A stretch of 64,000 nucleotides of DNA, from assembly GCA_963837265.1 (NCBI GenBank), contig CAWIMQ010000004.1:248001-312000 (forward strand), in the 5' to 3' direction. The notes under the pieces are model-generated. The model was not told the DNA's origin. It did no database searches and saw nothing but the letters and a program-made list of their open reading frames with translations. Of the stretch, positions 36,488 to 46,239 are shown in pieces. The position numbers and the translations under genes are program-made. The number at the start of each line of letters is the position of its first letter. The stretch's first letter is position 1. This stretch comes from DATBLE01 sp963837265. Its GTDB lineage: Bacteria > Actinomycetota > Thermoleophilia > Gaiellales > Gaiellaceae.

Positions 36488-36580
36488 GCCGGTGCCCTGG
36501 CTGAAGGGAGAGATCGCCTGACCGTTTGCGTCGAAGAGGCGCGGCGCGAGGATGAGCTGTGGGTATGGCAGGCGTAGGTC

Positions 36581-37144
36581 TCAAGGCACAACCCTCCGCA
36601 TTACGCAGTTCCGCGTGCCTTTGGGGCGGAGATAGCTGAAGCCGGCCCCCTCGTACAGGGACCGTGTGCCGTTGTAGAGGACGGACACCTTCTTGCCGCC
36701 GGTGTCATGCGGGTACCCCTCCACAACCCCGCCGCCGGCCTGCGCAATCAGATCCACGGCACCACGAAGGGCGGCCGCCGTCACTCCTTTGCGCCGGTAC
36801 TTCTTGTCCACGAAGATGCAGGTGATCCGGTAGTCGGGCGGCCTGTCGAGAGCGGCCTCGTACTCCTTGCGGTGGTGGATGTTCGGCAGTTCTTCCGGGC
36901 TGCCGTACTGGCACCATGCAACTGCCTCATCACCGTCGAACACCAGCGCAGCGTGTGCGCGCCCCTCCTTGACCAACCGCTTCTTGAGGGCGCGGTTGCC
37001 CTCGGCGGTGAACGTCTTGTCGGCGTGGAAGGTGTGGAACCAGGTGCACCAACAGCCACCGAACACGCCGTTGTGCCGCTCGACGAGCCGCGCGAACGCC
37101 TCCCAGGTATTCGCATCGAGCGGCTTGACCACGTAGTCCGTCAT
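36581..37144 (-). CDS. GNAT-family acetyltransferase
   Basis: A 187-aa acetyltransferase. N-terminal VFGGCWCTWFHTF is typical of a small subfamily with a Cys-Trp-Cys motif; the acetyl-CoA motif is ITCIFVDKKYRRKGVTAAAL and the C-terminal strand EGAGFSYLRPKG is in place. It likely modifies a small amine or a peptide; the substrate is unknown. ATG at 37144. It lies 21 bases upstream of nothing on its strand except the convergent-free gap to 36487, so it is probably monocistronic or follows the cupin gene at 37166 as an operon (spacing 21 bases). Confidence 0.85.
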   Translation of the reverse strand: MTDYVVKPLDANTWEAFARLVERHNGVFGGCWCTWFHTFHADKTFTAEGNRALKKRLVKEGRAHAALVFDGDEAVAWCQYGSPEELPNIHHRKEYEAALDRPPDYRITCIFVDKKYRRKGVTAAALRGAVDLIAQAGGGVVEGYPHDTGGKKVSVLYNGTRSLYEGAGFSYLRPKGTRNCVMRRVVP

Positions 37145-37165
37145 GGCGCTGACCGGGAGCCGCGG

Positions 37166-37807
37166 TTAACGCTCTCCGTCCCAGTAGTCGAGCTGCGGGG
37201 TGCGACGGATCAAGTGGTCGAGCGCCTCGTCATGGCGCCCCCAGATACCGACCTTGTCGCTGTCGGGATATTCGACGATGCCGAACTCGTGCGTGTTCGA
37301 AAAGAGGGCGACGCGGACGGGGTCTTCGGTCGCGTTGCCGACGCGATGCGCGCCCGCGGGTCCTACGGGAAAGCACACGACATCGCCGGGCTCGAGCGTC
37401 CGTTCGCCTTCGGGAGTCCGAAGCGTGGGCGTCCCGGCGAGGACGATCAGCCACTCCTCATCGCCCCAATGGAAGTGATAGGGGCAGACCGCCTCCCCCG
37501 GCGGCAGGTCATAGACCGTCATCCCGAGATGGGCGGCTCCCAGCCTCGGCCCGATCCGAGCGGATCGAGCCCGGAACCCCGGCGGATCACCCTCGCCACC
37601 GCTCGTGCCGTCATGGAACAGGTTGAACGTTTCGATGCGGCAAGCATTGCATGATCGCCGAACATCTGGAAAGCGCGTGAGCCCAGTCCCGGCATGCGCC
37701 GCCTCGCGGCGTCTTTCGTTGTGGTCGTGACCACGAGCGAATGGAACTAGCGGACGAGTAGCCGCTTGTAGTGGTGAAGCCAGGCAAAGCGACGACCCAG
37801 CGAACAC
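37166..37807 (-). CDS. cupin-domain protein, start unclear
   Basis: A cupin of the type GFRARSARIGPRLGAAHLGM, with metal motif YHFHWGDEEWLIVLAGTPTL and second motif LEPGDVVCFPVGPAGAHRVG. The recognisable family begins near IETFNLF, about 58 codons after the only standard start of the frame (ATG at 37807); the preceding residues are not family-like. Either the gene uses that remote start, a non-standard start, or a frameshift removed the normal one. An overlapping ATG in another frame lies just before the family start. Probably cotranscribed with the GNAT gene at 36581. Confidence 0.68.
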   Translation of the reverse strand: MFAGSSLCLASPLQAATRPLVPFARGHDHNERRREAAHAGTGLTRFPDVRRSCNACRIETFNLFHDGTSGGEGDPPGFRARSARIGPRLGAAHLGMTVYDLPPGEAVCPYHFHWGDEEWLIVLAGTPTLRTPEGERTLEPGDVVCFPVGPAGAHRVGNATEDPVRVALFSNTHEFGIVEYPDSDKVGIWGRHDEALDHLIRRTPQLDYWDGER

Positions 37808-37858
37808 GGCCCGGACCGGAGCCGTTGAAGTACACCGCCGTGGGCTCGCCCCTTGTGG

Positions 37859-40546
37859 TCAGGCGGAGATAGGTGCCTCTGGCTCGGCGAGCTCGAGTGC
37901 CTTGGCTAGCGTCAGCTGCCGGCCGATCTCGGTGGCACGTGCCAGTTCGTCCGCCGAGAGCGCGGCCCGAGCCTGCGCGACGAGCTCGCGGCCGGGAGTC
38001 TCGTCGGAGTAGACGACGACGATGCCCTCCTCCTCGGCGAGCACCTCGGCCGCCGCCGCGATCTGTGCCGCGCGCTCGTAACGGCCGTCCACGGCTGCGG
38101 CGGCGGCCAGCCCGACGAGGGAGAGCCCGACGCCGCGCACGCTCGCGATGTCCGTGTGGGCCTGCACCGAGTCGAAGAAGCGGCGGCGTGCGAGTGTCGT
38201 GTCGCCACTCGCGAGATGTGTCCACGCCATCTCGGACAGGATGCGGGCCTCCTCGCCTCGATCACCGCACGCCTCAAACGACGCAAGCGACCGCCCGTAG
38301 AGCTCTAGCGCGTGTGCGACGTCGCCCCGGCGCACGGCGAGCGAGGCGAGGCCGCCGAGCGACATGCCTCCACCTTCCCAGTCGCCGAGCCGCTGCTGGA
38401 TGTCGAGCGCGCGGGAAAAGCTCTCTGCAGCGGCTGCGTCGTCGCCAGCGACCGTCTCCAGCATCCCGGTGACCGTCGCACCGATGCCCTCGCCCCAAGC
38501 GAAGCCAAGTTCGCGCCCGCGCTCGAAGGCCTCACGCGCCACCGCGAGCCCCGACACGGGATCGAGGATCATCAGCGCGAGCGCGCGGGCGAACGCGGCG
38601 ATGCAGAGCTCGCGCTCCGCCCCGACGGCGGCAGCGTTGGCGTATGCCTCGTCCCACTCCGCGCGGGACTCCTCGTACCGGCCCGACATCCACGAGCCGA
38701 GCCCCGCGGTGATGAGCGCGCTGGCGCGGCCCGGACTCGCGTCCTCGCCGACGAGCTCGAGGAAGGCCGCTGCGTAGTCCCTCGCCGTGAGGTTCTTGCC
38801 GCGGATGTGCCAGTACATCCACAGGTCGCCGGACATCTGCAGGCCGCGCTCGAGGCTGTCGGCATCGCCGGCTCGCGCGGCGGCGAGGAGCGTGTCGAGC
38901 GCAGCGCCGAGGTTCTCCTCCTCGCGAATCCCGCGCTCGACGGCGGCGAGCTGCTCGGTCCCTTCGATCGCGTCGCGGATCTCGCGCGCGACCTCCGCGT
39001 AGCGACGTGCGTGCCGGCCGGCGACCTCGACCGCGTCGTCCGAGGCTTCGAGCTGCTCGCGGGCGAAGTCGGCGATCGTCTGGAGCATACGCAGGCGGCC
39101 GTTGGCCCGTACGAGGGCAGCGTCGACGAGCGACTCGAGCTCGTCGAGCGTCTCCGCGCCGGTGACCGCCTCGGCATCCTCGAACGTGCAGCCGCCGGCG
39201 AAGACGGCCAGGCGCCGGAAGACGCGCCGCTCCGCCTCGTCGAGCAACGAATAGCTCCAGTCGATCGTCGCCCGCAGTGTCTGGTGACGCTCGTGGCTGT
39301 CGCGCGCGCCGGTCGTCAGCAGGTCGAGCGCGTGGTCGAGGCGGTCGTGCAGGCCCTCCGGCCCGAGCAGACGCAGCCGCGCAGCAGCCAGCTCGAGCGC
39401 GAGCGGAAGCCCGTCAAGGCGTCGGCAGATCTCGGTGACGGCGTCCCGGTGCTCCTCGGTGCGGAAGGCGGGGTTCACCGCTCGCGCGCGAGCCGCGAAG
39501 AGCGCAACGGCGTCGTCGGCCGGAAGAGGCTGCAGCGGGTAGAGGCACTCGCCGGCGATCCGCAGTGGCGTCCGGCTCGTCGCCACGATCCGCAGCCCCG
39601 GGCAGCGGCTCACGAGCTCCGCCACATCGGGCGCGGCCGCGATGATCTGCTCGAGGTTGTCCAGTACGAGCAGCACTCGCCGGTCGGCGACCAGCGTGAC
39701 GATGCCGTCCATGACCGAGCGCTCCTCGGCCTCCTTCACGTCGAGCGCAGCGCCGAGCGCCGGGAGAAAGTCGGACGCCTCTGTCACATCGGCGAACCCG
39801 ACGAGGGCCGCGCCATCCGGGGATTCGGAGAGGAGCCGCGGGCCGAGCTCCGTCACGAGCCGGGTCTTGCCGACGCCGCCCGGCCCCGTGATCGTCACGA
39901 CGCGGTGCTGGTGCACGAGGTCGGCGAGCTCTGCGAGGTCGCGGTCGCGGCCGAGGAGCTCGGTGCTCGGCTGCGGCAGCGAGTCGCGTACGGTGACGAC
40001 GACGTCGCCCTTCCCCTCGAGCGTCGCCCGGTCGGGGACGACGAGCCCGGGGCCTGCGATCGCATAGAGGTCGACCGGCCGGCCGACGTTCTTGAGGCGG
40101 AAGGAGCCCAACGAAGCCACCTCGACCTCGGGCTGATTCCTGATCTGCTCGTATCCAGTGTCGGAGACGAGGACGGAGCCCGAGACGGCGAACGACTCGA
40201 CCCGCGCGGCCATGTTGACCGCATCGCCGGTCAGCCGCTCGCGCTCAACCAGCACCTCTCCGACATGGATTCCGATCCGCACCGGAACGTCCACCGCAGC
40301 CAGCTCGCGCTGCATCGCCACACCCGCCCGAACGGCGGCAAGCGCGCTCGGAAACATCGAGAGACTGCCATCGCCCAGCCGCTGCACGATCGTCCCTCCG
40401 GTCGCCGAGTGCTGGCGCTCGAGCGCCTCTACATACAGGTCACGCTTTTCGACCGCGCTCCGCTCGTCTGCCTGCATCAACGCCGTGTAGCCCGCCATGT
40501 CCGTGAACATCACTGCCACGAGCCGACGCTCAAGCTCTTCGTCCAT
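37859..40546 (-). CDS. class III adenylate cyclase-ATPase-TPR regulator
   Basis: An 895-aa protein with an N-terminal class III cyclase domain (1-165), an NB-ARC/AAA-type ATPase (about 195-480) and a TPR-rich C-terminus. Cyclase metal residues Asp16 (FTDMAGYTALM) and Asp59 (RLGDGSL) and the motif GDAVNMAARVES are present. The ATPase has Walker A GPGGVGKTR (221-229), Walker B LLVLDNLEQ and the LPLALELAAARL motif of the LuxR/AfsR-type group. Such multidomain proteins are abundant in Actinobacteria and probably switch a signalling output by nucleotide binding; product (cAMP or other) is untested. ATG at 40546 directly opens the cyclase domain. Confidence 0.87.
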   Translation of the reverse strand: MDEELERRLVAVMFTDMAGYTALMQADERSAVEKRDLYVEALERQHSATGGTIVQRLGDGSLSMFPSALAAVRAGVAMQRELAAVDVPVRIGIHVGEVLVERERLTGDAVNMAARVESFAVSGSVLVSDTGYEQIRNQPEVEVASLGSFRLKNVGRPVDLYAIAGPGLVVPDRATLEGKGDVVVTVRDSLPQPSTELLGRDRDLAELADLVHQHRVVTITGPGGVGKTRLVTELGPRLLSESPDGAALVGFADVTEASDFLPALGAALDVKEAEERSVMDGIVTLVADRRVLLVLDNLEQIIAAAPDVAELVSRCPGLRIVATSRTPLRIAGECLYPLQPLPADDAVALFAARARAVNPAFRTEEHRDAVTEICRRLDGLPLALELAAARLRLLGPEGLHDRLDHALDLLTTGARDSHERHQTLRATIDWSYSLLDEAERRVFRRLAVFAGGCTFEDAEAVTGAETLDELESLVDAALVRANGRLRMLQTIADFAREQLEASDDAVEVAGRHARRYAEVAREIRDAIEGTEQLAAVERGIREEENLGAALDTLLAAARAGDADSLERGLQMSGDLWMYWHIRGKNLTARDYAAAFLELVGEDASPGRASALITAGLGSWMSGRYEESRAEWDEAYANAAAVGAERELCIAAFARALALMILDPVSGLAVAREAFERGRELGFAWGEGIGATVTGMLETVAGDDAAAAESFSRALDIQQRLGDWEGGGMSLGGLASLAVRRGDVAHALELYGRSLASFEACGDRGEEARILSEMAWTHLASGDTTLARRRFFDSVQAHTDIASVRGVGLSLVGLAAAAAVDGRYERAAQIAAAAEVLAEEEGIVVVYSDETPGRELVAQARAALSADELARATEIGRQLTLAKALELAEPEAPISA

Positions 40547-40577
40547 CAGCGCGACCTTACCGCGACGAGTCAGCCGG

Positions 40578-41100
40578 CTAGAGGCTCGCCGCGGGGGTTT
40601 CTGCCGTGACGGCGGTGAGCGCCTGCTCGACGAGGTCGTCGAGGTTCGCCTCGGCCGCTGCGGCACGAGCGGCGGCGAGTTGCTCGTCTGTGAGGTTTTC
40701 CTCCAGCGCGACGAGCGCCGGTCGTGCCGCGAAGCTGTAGGCGGGCGGTAGCTGCTCGTGCCCGAGCGAGAAGATGAGCAGCCGGGCGGCCTGCTCGCGC
40801 TTGCCCGTCTCTGCCAGCACGGCACCGATGCCGCTCAGCGCGAGCAGCTGGAGGGAGATCGCGGCCGACGCACGCGCCCGCCCGAGCGCCACCTGGAAGT
40901 TGTCGCCAGCGGTGACGACGTCGCCCAGCGCCAGAGCCGCGAATCCGATCCGGCACAGGGCGGAGGTCGTGCCCCAGCGGTGGTTGACCTCGCTGAACGC
41001 CTCGTAGCCGGCGCGCCCCAGCCGTAGCCGCCTCCTCGTAGTTGCCCATACCGTGCGCGCTGAGGCCTGCTCAGGCGGCTGAATGAGCTGCACAGGCGAC
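40578..41100 (-). pseudogene. C-terminal TPR fragment of a cyclase/ATPase regulator
   Basis: One frame encodes a TPR tail (GYEAFSEVNHRWGTTSALCR, FAALALGDVVTAGDNFQVAL, LSGIGAVLAETGKREQAARL and a final AEANLDDLVEQAL). Just upstream the preceding TPR piece ASAHGMGNYEEA-type sequence (MGNYEEA) is in another frame, showing a frameshift near 41035, and nothing of the ATPase or cyclase part remains. A broken copy lying between two large regulators. Confidence 0.6.
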
Positions 41101-41252
41101 TCGTCGGCAGAGCCAGACCGAGTTTGAGCAACCCCGGCGGGCCCCGCCCAAGTCAAGGCCGGCGCTCGAGGTTCGTCGAGTGAGGGTCTACGACAGCGCT
41201 CGTCCTGGCGAGGACATCGAAGAGCCCGTCGGGAGGTCGTAGACTCGCGCCG

Positions 41253-43460
41253 ATGGTGGCCTGTCCTGCGTGTGGGAAGGAGAATCCGGACGGATTCGCG
41301 TTCTGCGGCTTCTGCACCGCACCACTCTCGGCGCCTGCCCCGACTGCGGGAGCGAAGGAACGGAAGGTGGTATCGGTGCTGTTTTGCGATCTGGTCGGCT
41401 TCACGGCGACGTCGGAGAGCGCCGACCCGGAGGAGGTGCAGGCGCGGGTCGCTCCGTATCACGCGCGGACGCGGGAGCGGATCGAGGCGTTCGGTGGGAC
41501 GGTGGAGAAGTTCATCGGCGACGCGGTGATGGCGGTATTCGGCGCCCCGACGGCGCACGAGGACGATCCGGAGCGGGCGGTGCGCGCGGGATTGGCGGTG
41601 CTGGATGTGATCGACCAGCTGAACGCGGGCGACGGGTCGCTCGCTCTGTCGGTGCGGGTGGGCGTGAATACCGGTGAAACGGTGGTCTCGCTCGATGCGC
41701 GGCCGGAGCTGGGCGAGGGGATCGTGGCCGGAGATGTCGTCAACACCGCGGCGCGGATCCAGTCGCAGGCGCCGGTGAACGGTGTCGCGGTCGGGGCGGG
41801 CACGTTCCGGGCGACGGAGCGCGTGTTCGAGTACGAGCCGCTCGACCCGATCGACGCCAAGGGGAAGGCTGAGCCGGTCGCGGTCTGGCGGGCGCTGCGT
41901 CCGAGGGCGCGGTTCGGCTCTGACGTGATCCGTTCGATGACGACGCCGCTCGTCGGGCGGGAGCTCGACCTCACGTTGCTGCGCGGCACCTTCGGCAAGG
42001 CGGTCGCGGAGCGGTCGGTGCAACTCGTGACGGTCGCCGGCGAGCCGGGGGTGGGGAAGTCGCGGCTCGTGGCGGAGCTGTTCGCCTACACCGATGGATT
42101 GGACGAGCTGATCACGTGGCGGCAGGGCCGCTGCCTGCCTTACGGGGAGGGGATCACGTTCTGGGCGTTGGGCGAGATCGTCAAGGCCCACGCGGGAGTC
42201 TTCGAGTCCGACCCGCCGGACGTTGCGACGGTGAAGCTGGATGCGGTGCTGCCCGAGTCCGACGATCTGCCGTGGTTGCGGGCACGGTTGCTTCCCCTGC
42301 TCGGGATCGACGCGGGCGATTCAGCGGCCCAAGAGGAGCTGTTCACGGCGTGGCGTAGGTTCCTGGAGTCGGTGGCGGAACGGACTCCATTGGTGCTGGT
42401 GGTGGAGGACGTCCACTGGGCCGATCCGGCGCTGCTCGCCTTCCTCGAGCACCTGGCCGACTGGGCGCAGGGTGTCGCTCTGCTCGTCGTCTGTACCGCC
42501 CGGCCCGAGCTGTACGAGACGCATGCCGCCTGGGGCACAGGGCTGCGCAACCACACGGCGATCAACCTTTCCCCGCTGTCCGATACGGACACGGCGAGAC
42601 TCGTCTCCGCCCTGCTGGAGCGGTCTGTGCTGCCGGCGGAGACGCAGCAGCTTCTGCTCGAGCGCGCCGGCGGGAACCCGCTCTACGCCGAGGAGTTCGT
42701 GCGGATGCTGCGCGACAGCGGCTTCGAAGCCGAGGACGTGCCGGTCCCGGTGTCGATCCACGCGTTGATCGCGGCACGCCTCGACACCCTTTCCCAAGAG
42801 CGGAAGGCCCTTCTCCAGGACGCGGCGGTGCTGGGGAAGGTGTTCTGGGCCGGCGCGGTCGCCGCGATGGGGCGCCGCGATCCGCACGAGGCCGAGCAGG
42901 CGTTGCACGAGCTCGCGCGCAAGGAGCTGGTTCGCCCTTCGCGCCAGTCGTCGATGGAGGGCGAGGCCGAGTACGGGTTCTGGCACGTGCTCGTCAGGGA
43001 CGTCGCCTACCAGCAGATCCCCCGCGCACAGCGCGCGGCGAAGCACCTTTCCGCCGCGGACTGGTTGGAGGCCAAGACAGGGCAGCGTGTCGAGGACGTC
43101 GCCGAGGTGCTCGCCTACCACACCAGCGAAGCGCTCACCTTCGCCCAGGCGACCGGCGATACCGCTCTGCAAGCCGAGGTCATACCCCGCGCGGCCCGCT
43201 ACGCGCTCCTCGCCGGAGAACGCGCACTGGGCCTCGATACGACCAAGGCGCTGGGCCTGCTCGACCGGGCGAAGTCGCTCACTGCCGAGGACGATCACGG
43301 CTTCCCGCTCGTCCTCCTGCGCTGGGCCGAGGCCGCCCGCGAGGCTGGCCGCCTGCGTGAGGCTGCCGACGCGCTGGAACGGGCGATCGGCCGCTTCGAT
43401 GCGCTCGGAGACGTGCTCCGGACGGGGCGGGCCCTGTCGCTCCTTTCGAACATCCGCTGA
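41253..43460 (+). CDS. zinc-ribbon class III cyclase-ATPase regulator, cut by premature TGA
   Basis: A 735-aa product up to TGA at 43458. Order: zinc ribbon CPACGKENPDGFAFCGFC (4-21), class III cyclase with metal Asp46 (FCDLVGFTA) and Asp90 (KFIGDAVMAVF), motif GDVVNTAARIQ, then an AAA/NACHT-like ATPase with Walker A GEPGVGKSRLV near 264 and Walker B LVLVVEDVHWADPAL, and the start of the TPR region. The protein family goes on for several hundred more residues in the same frame (next entry). The stop replaces what is usually a Trp codon (TGG to TGA) after LLSNIR. The cyclase and ATPase could still be made as a shorter protein. Confidence 0.8.
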   Translation: MVACPACGKENPDGFAFCGFCTAPLSAPAPTAGAKERKVVSVLFCDLVGFTATSESADPEEVQARVAPYHARTRERIEAFGGTVEKFIGDAVMAVFGAPTAHEDDPERAVRAGLAVLDVIDQLNAGDGSLALSVRVGVNTGETVVSLDARPELGEGIVAGDVVNTAARIQSQAPVNGVAVGAGTFRATERVFEYEPLDPIDAKGKAEPVAVWRALRPRARFGSDVIRSMTTPLVGRELDLTLLRGTFGKAVAERSVQLVTVAGEPGVGKSRLVAELFAYTDGLDELITWRQGRCLPYGEGITFWALGEIVKAHAGVFESDPPDVATVKLDAVLPESDDLPWLRARLLPLLGIDAGDSAAQEELFTAWRRFLESVAERTPLVLVVEDVHWADPALLAFLEHLADWAQGVALLVVCTARPELYETHAAWGTGLRNHTAINLSPLSDTDTARLVSALLERSVLPAETQQLLLERAGGNPLYAEEFVRMLRDSGFEAEDVPVPVSIHALIAARLDTLSQERKALLQDAAVLGKVFWAGAVAAMGRRDPHEAEQALHELARKELVRPSRQSSMEGEAEYGFWHVLVRDVAYQQIPRAQRAAKHLSAADWLEAKTGQRVEDVAEVLAYHTSEALTFAQATGDTALQAEVIPRAARYALLAGERALGLDTTKALGLLDRAKSLTAEDDHGFPLVLLRWAEAAREAGRLREAADALERAIGRFDALGDVLRTGRALSLLSNIR

Positions 43461-44630
43461 AACCTCGGCGAGCCGGACTCCCTCGCGCTCGCCGAACGGG
43501 CGGTCGCCTTGCTCGAATCGATCCCGGGGCCTGAGCTGGTCGAGGCTGTGGCCAGGGTCGCCAGCAAGCAGTTCGTCGAGGGCAGCCATGGGGCGGCCGT
43601 CGAGGCGGCCGATCGTGCGCTCGCGCTCGCCGAGGAGCTGGCCCTTGTCGTACCCGGCGGAGCCTTGGCGACGCGCGGCTTTACCCGCTGCAAGCTCGGC
43701 GACCTGGACGGACTCACCGACGCGGAGCGTGCGCTCGAGCTCCTGATCGCCGCAGGACAAGGGCGTGACGCAGCCGTCGTCCAGCACAACCTTGCCTGTA
43801 TGCGCTCGTACCTGGAGGGACCAGCGGCTGCTGTCGCCGGGCTCGAGGAGGCACGGGCGTTCTCGACCACCCGCGGCCTGGTCGAGCAGGTGAGTATCCA
43901 CATCGCGAGCAGCGTCGTGTTCCTCGTCGGCAACGGCCGGCTCGACGAGGCCCTCGCCCGGGCGGACTCGATCCTGCCTCTTCTGCGAGAGAGCGGCAAC
44001 CGGCTCTTCGAGCACGTCGTGCTCGCCGGGCAAGCCGTGGCGTTCGACGAGCGCGGCGAGGACGCCCTCGACCCGGCCGAGCAGGCGCTCGAGATCGCCC
44101 GCGGCAGCGGCCATGCGGCGCACTTCGCCTGCGCGGCCTGGGGAACCGCACCGGCCCTCATCTCGGCCGGCCGGATCGACGAGGCAAAGGAGCTGCTCGC
44201 GGAGGTCGCCGACGCCGCGGGCCACGACCATCCCGACTACGGCCACTACCTTGCCAGGCTTGCCCGCGCGGCCCACGCTCTGGACGACGACGATCTGCTC
44301 GCCCGCCTCGCCGCCGGCGTCCCCGAGACTCTCCCGACGCAGCGGCACGCGCTCGCCGTCGTCCGCGCGATTCAGGCGGAACGCGCCGGCGAGCACGCCG
44401 AGGCCGCCGCCCTCTACGCGGCTGCCGCGGACCGCTGGGAGCGGTTCACGGAGGTGCTCGAACAGGCCCACGCCCTCCTCGGCCAGGGCCGCTGCCTCAC
44501 CGCCGCCGGCAACCCCGGCCCCGACCAGCCGCTCCGCCGGGCCCGCGCCCTATTCGACCAGATCGGCGCACGCCGCCGGGTCGACGAATGCGACAGCCTG
44601 ATCGCGCAGGCGAGCAAGCTCACCTCATAG
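43461..44630 (+). pseudogene. separated TPR half of the preceding regulator
   Basis: Same frame as the preceding gene, 389 codons of TPR-like helices (NLGEPDSLALAERAVALLES, GGALATRGFTRCKLGDLDGL, GRIDEAKELLAEVADAAG and so on) up to TAG at 44628. No ribosome site or proper start is found directly after the stop; the first internal ATG-like starts (near 43509) have no support. With the stop reverted the whole would be a typical full-length protein of about 1125 residues. Confidence 0.7.
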
Positions 44631-44913
44631 AAATGCCCTACGCCGCCGTCAACGGCTCGACTGTCACTGACAGCGGCCAAATGGCCGCACTGGACTCGAA
44701 CGCGCTGAGAGGAGTGAGGGCTCGTACCTGAGCGTTGTCCTCTTGTGATCCTCGCTGTAAATCGAGCCAATGGAACTCATATGGAGATTGCATTGGGGCG
44801 CGAGTTTGGGGCGGTCCGCGTTGCCCGTCGTCGGCGCTGACGGTGTGCTGGCGGGGCGGCACGAGCGGAAGGTCCAGTCTGGTCAACGCCGGGGCGCTCT
44901 TGTCGGGGTCTGG

Positions 44914-45493
44914 TCAGTCATCCAGCGTGGCGGCCTCCCACAAGAAGCCGGCGAGCTCGCGCGCGCAGGCGATCGTGACGACACCGGTCGGCTTGCCTCG
45001 CTGCTCGCGCAGGTGTTGCCAGCGCTGGTAGAGCCGCCGCTGGGCGCGCCAGGCGATCGCGAGTAGGCGCGCGTCCTGGCCGTGCTGGCGGCGGGCGAGC
45101 GCCTCGCCGATCCGCGGTGGCCGCCGGTAGTGGTAGGCGGCTTCGACGAGCAGCCGACGCGCGTGCGGCGGCCCGGCCTTCGTGATCGACCCCTGCCGCC
45201 GCTTCTGGTCGTAGGTGTGCTCGCAAGGAACGATCCCAAGGAAGCCGGCCAAAAGCCGCGGCTGCGGGAAACGGCGGAAGTCGACGATCTCGGCCGCCAG
45301 CCCGGCCGCCGAGAGCGTGTCGATGCCGCGGAAGCAGCGCAGCCGCGATCAGCGGCACGTGGCTCGAGACGGGCACCGCCTGCTCGAGCGCCTCGAGCAG
45401 GCCCGCGCGGCGGCCGCTCAGCAACTCGACCGAAGCCAGGTAATCAGCGAAGGTCGCCTGCGAGCAGGCGTCCTCGCAGCGCAGTCCGTGCAG
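44914..45493 (-). mobile_element. IS110-family transposase remnant
   Basis: The C-terminal half of an IS110-type transposase in two frames. First frame: LHGLRCEDACSQATFADYLA to SSHVPLIA (45493 to about 45345). Then, after a frame change, RLRCFRGIDTLSAAGLAAEI, DFRRFPQPRLLAGFLGIVP, RRQGSITKAGPPHARRLLVE and GVVTIACARELAGFLWE to the stop at 44914. This is the Transposase_20 region. The N-terminal DEDD catalytic domain is absent, so it cannot move itself. Terminal ends were not identified; IS110 elements lack long inverted repeats. Confidence 0.78.
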
Positions 45494-45556
45494 CGACGCC
45501 GACCTGCTCGACCGAAGTCGTTGGAGGCGACCGTGAAGGCGAGCTTGGACGCCGGA

Positions 45557-46165
45557 TCATGGTCGCTCGCGTTGGAGCAGCATCTCGGCGATGTCGCGGA
45601 AGCGACTGGCGGCGTGCGAGTCGCCGAACGAGGCGGCGAGCATCGAACCCCACATCAGCGAATGCCACGACCAGGCGAAGTCGTCCGGATCCGCGACGCC
45701 TACCTCCTCCGCCAGGCCTCGGATGAACGAGCGGACGTTGGCCAGTGCGGCGAGGCTCGCCTCGGCGACCGGGTTCGTGGGGTCGTGCACCTCGAGCAGG
45801 CTGTTGATGAAGAAGCAGCCCTCGTAATCCTCGCGCCGGAACCATTCGCTTAGGACGTCGAAGACCGCGAGCAGCGTCTCGTCCGGCGTGCGGCTGCGCC
45901 GACGGGCTTCCGCTTCGAGCCAGTCACAGCTCCAGAGCTCCTCGCGCCGCTCGATCACGGCGACCGCGAGCTCCTCCTTGGACCGAAAATGGCGGTAGAG
46001 GGTGGTTTTCGCGACGTCCGACTCGGCGATGATCTGGTCGATCCCGACCGCCTGTAGGCCGTGACGGCAGAAGAGGTCGTAGGCAGTGCGCAGGAGCCGC
46101 TCTCGTGCGTCATCGGCGGCGACGGCGCTCTGGCCGAGGGTGGTCGCCGCGCGGCGCGGACTCAT
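45557..46165 (-). CDS. TetR-family transcriptional regulator
   Basis: A 202-aa regulator. The DNA-binding part is AADDARERLLRTAYDLFCRH, then GIDQIIAESDVAKTTLYRHF (helix-turn-helix, about 40-60) and SKEELAVAVIERREE. The all-helical C-terminal domain has FRREDYEGCFFINSLLE and a Trp-rich SWHSLMWGSML, typical for ligand pockets. A perfect 8-bp palindrome 75 bases upstream of the ATG is its likely operator. Divergent from the PAS-kinase gene. Confidence 0.9.
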   Translation of the reverse strand: MSPRRAATTLGQSAVAADDARERLLRTAYDLFCRHGLQAVGIDQIIAESDVAKTTLYRHFRSKEELAVAVIERREELWSCDWLEAEARRRSRTPDETLLAVFDVLSEWFRREDYEGCFFINSLLEVHDPTNPVAEASLAALANVRSFIRGLAEEVGVADPDDFAWSWHSLMWGSMLAASFGDSHAASRFRDIAEMLLQRERP

Positions 46166-46239
46166 CCACGTCCCCTGAAGGCGGCGGTCGTCGGGCGCCA
46201 GCGGGACGGATGCCCAGTTGAGCTATCCTGAGGCACAGG

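Noticed and set aside
43461..43500. Hairpin after the in-frame TGA, as a possible selenocysteine signal
   Set aside because: CGGCGAG/CTCGCCG arms are common in this GC-rich coding DNA; the site is expected to be Trp, and no selenocysteine genes are seen.
44638..44886. 82-codon minus-strand frame downstream of the split regulator
   Set aside because: No ribosome site, no domain, composition like surrounding non-coding DNA; a short CTGTCA-C-TGACAG repeat at 44661-44673 is the only notable feature.
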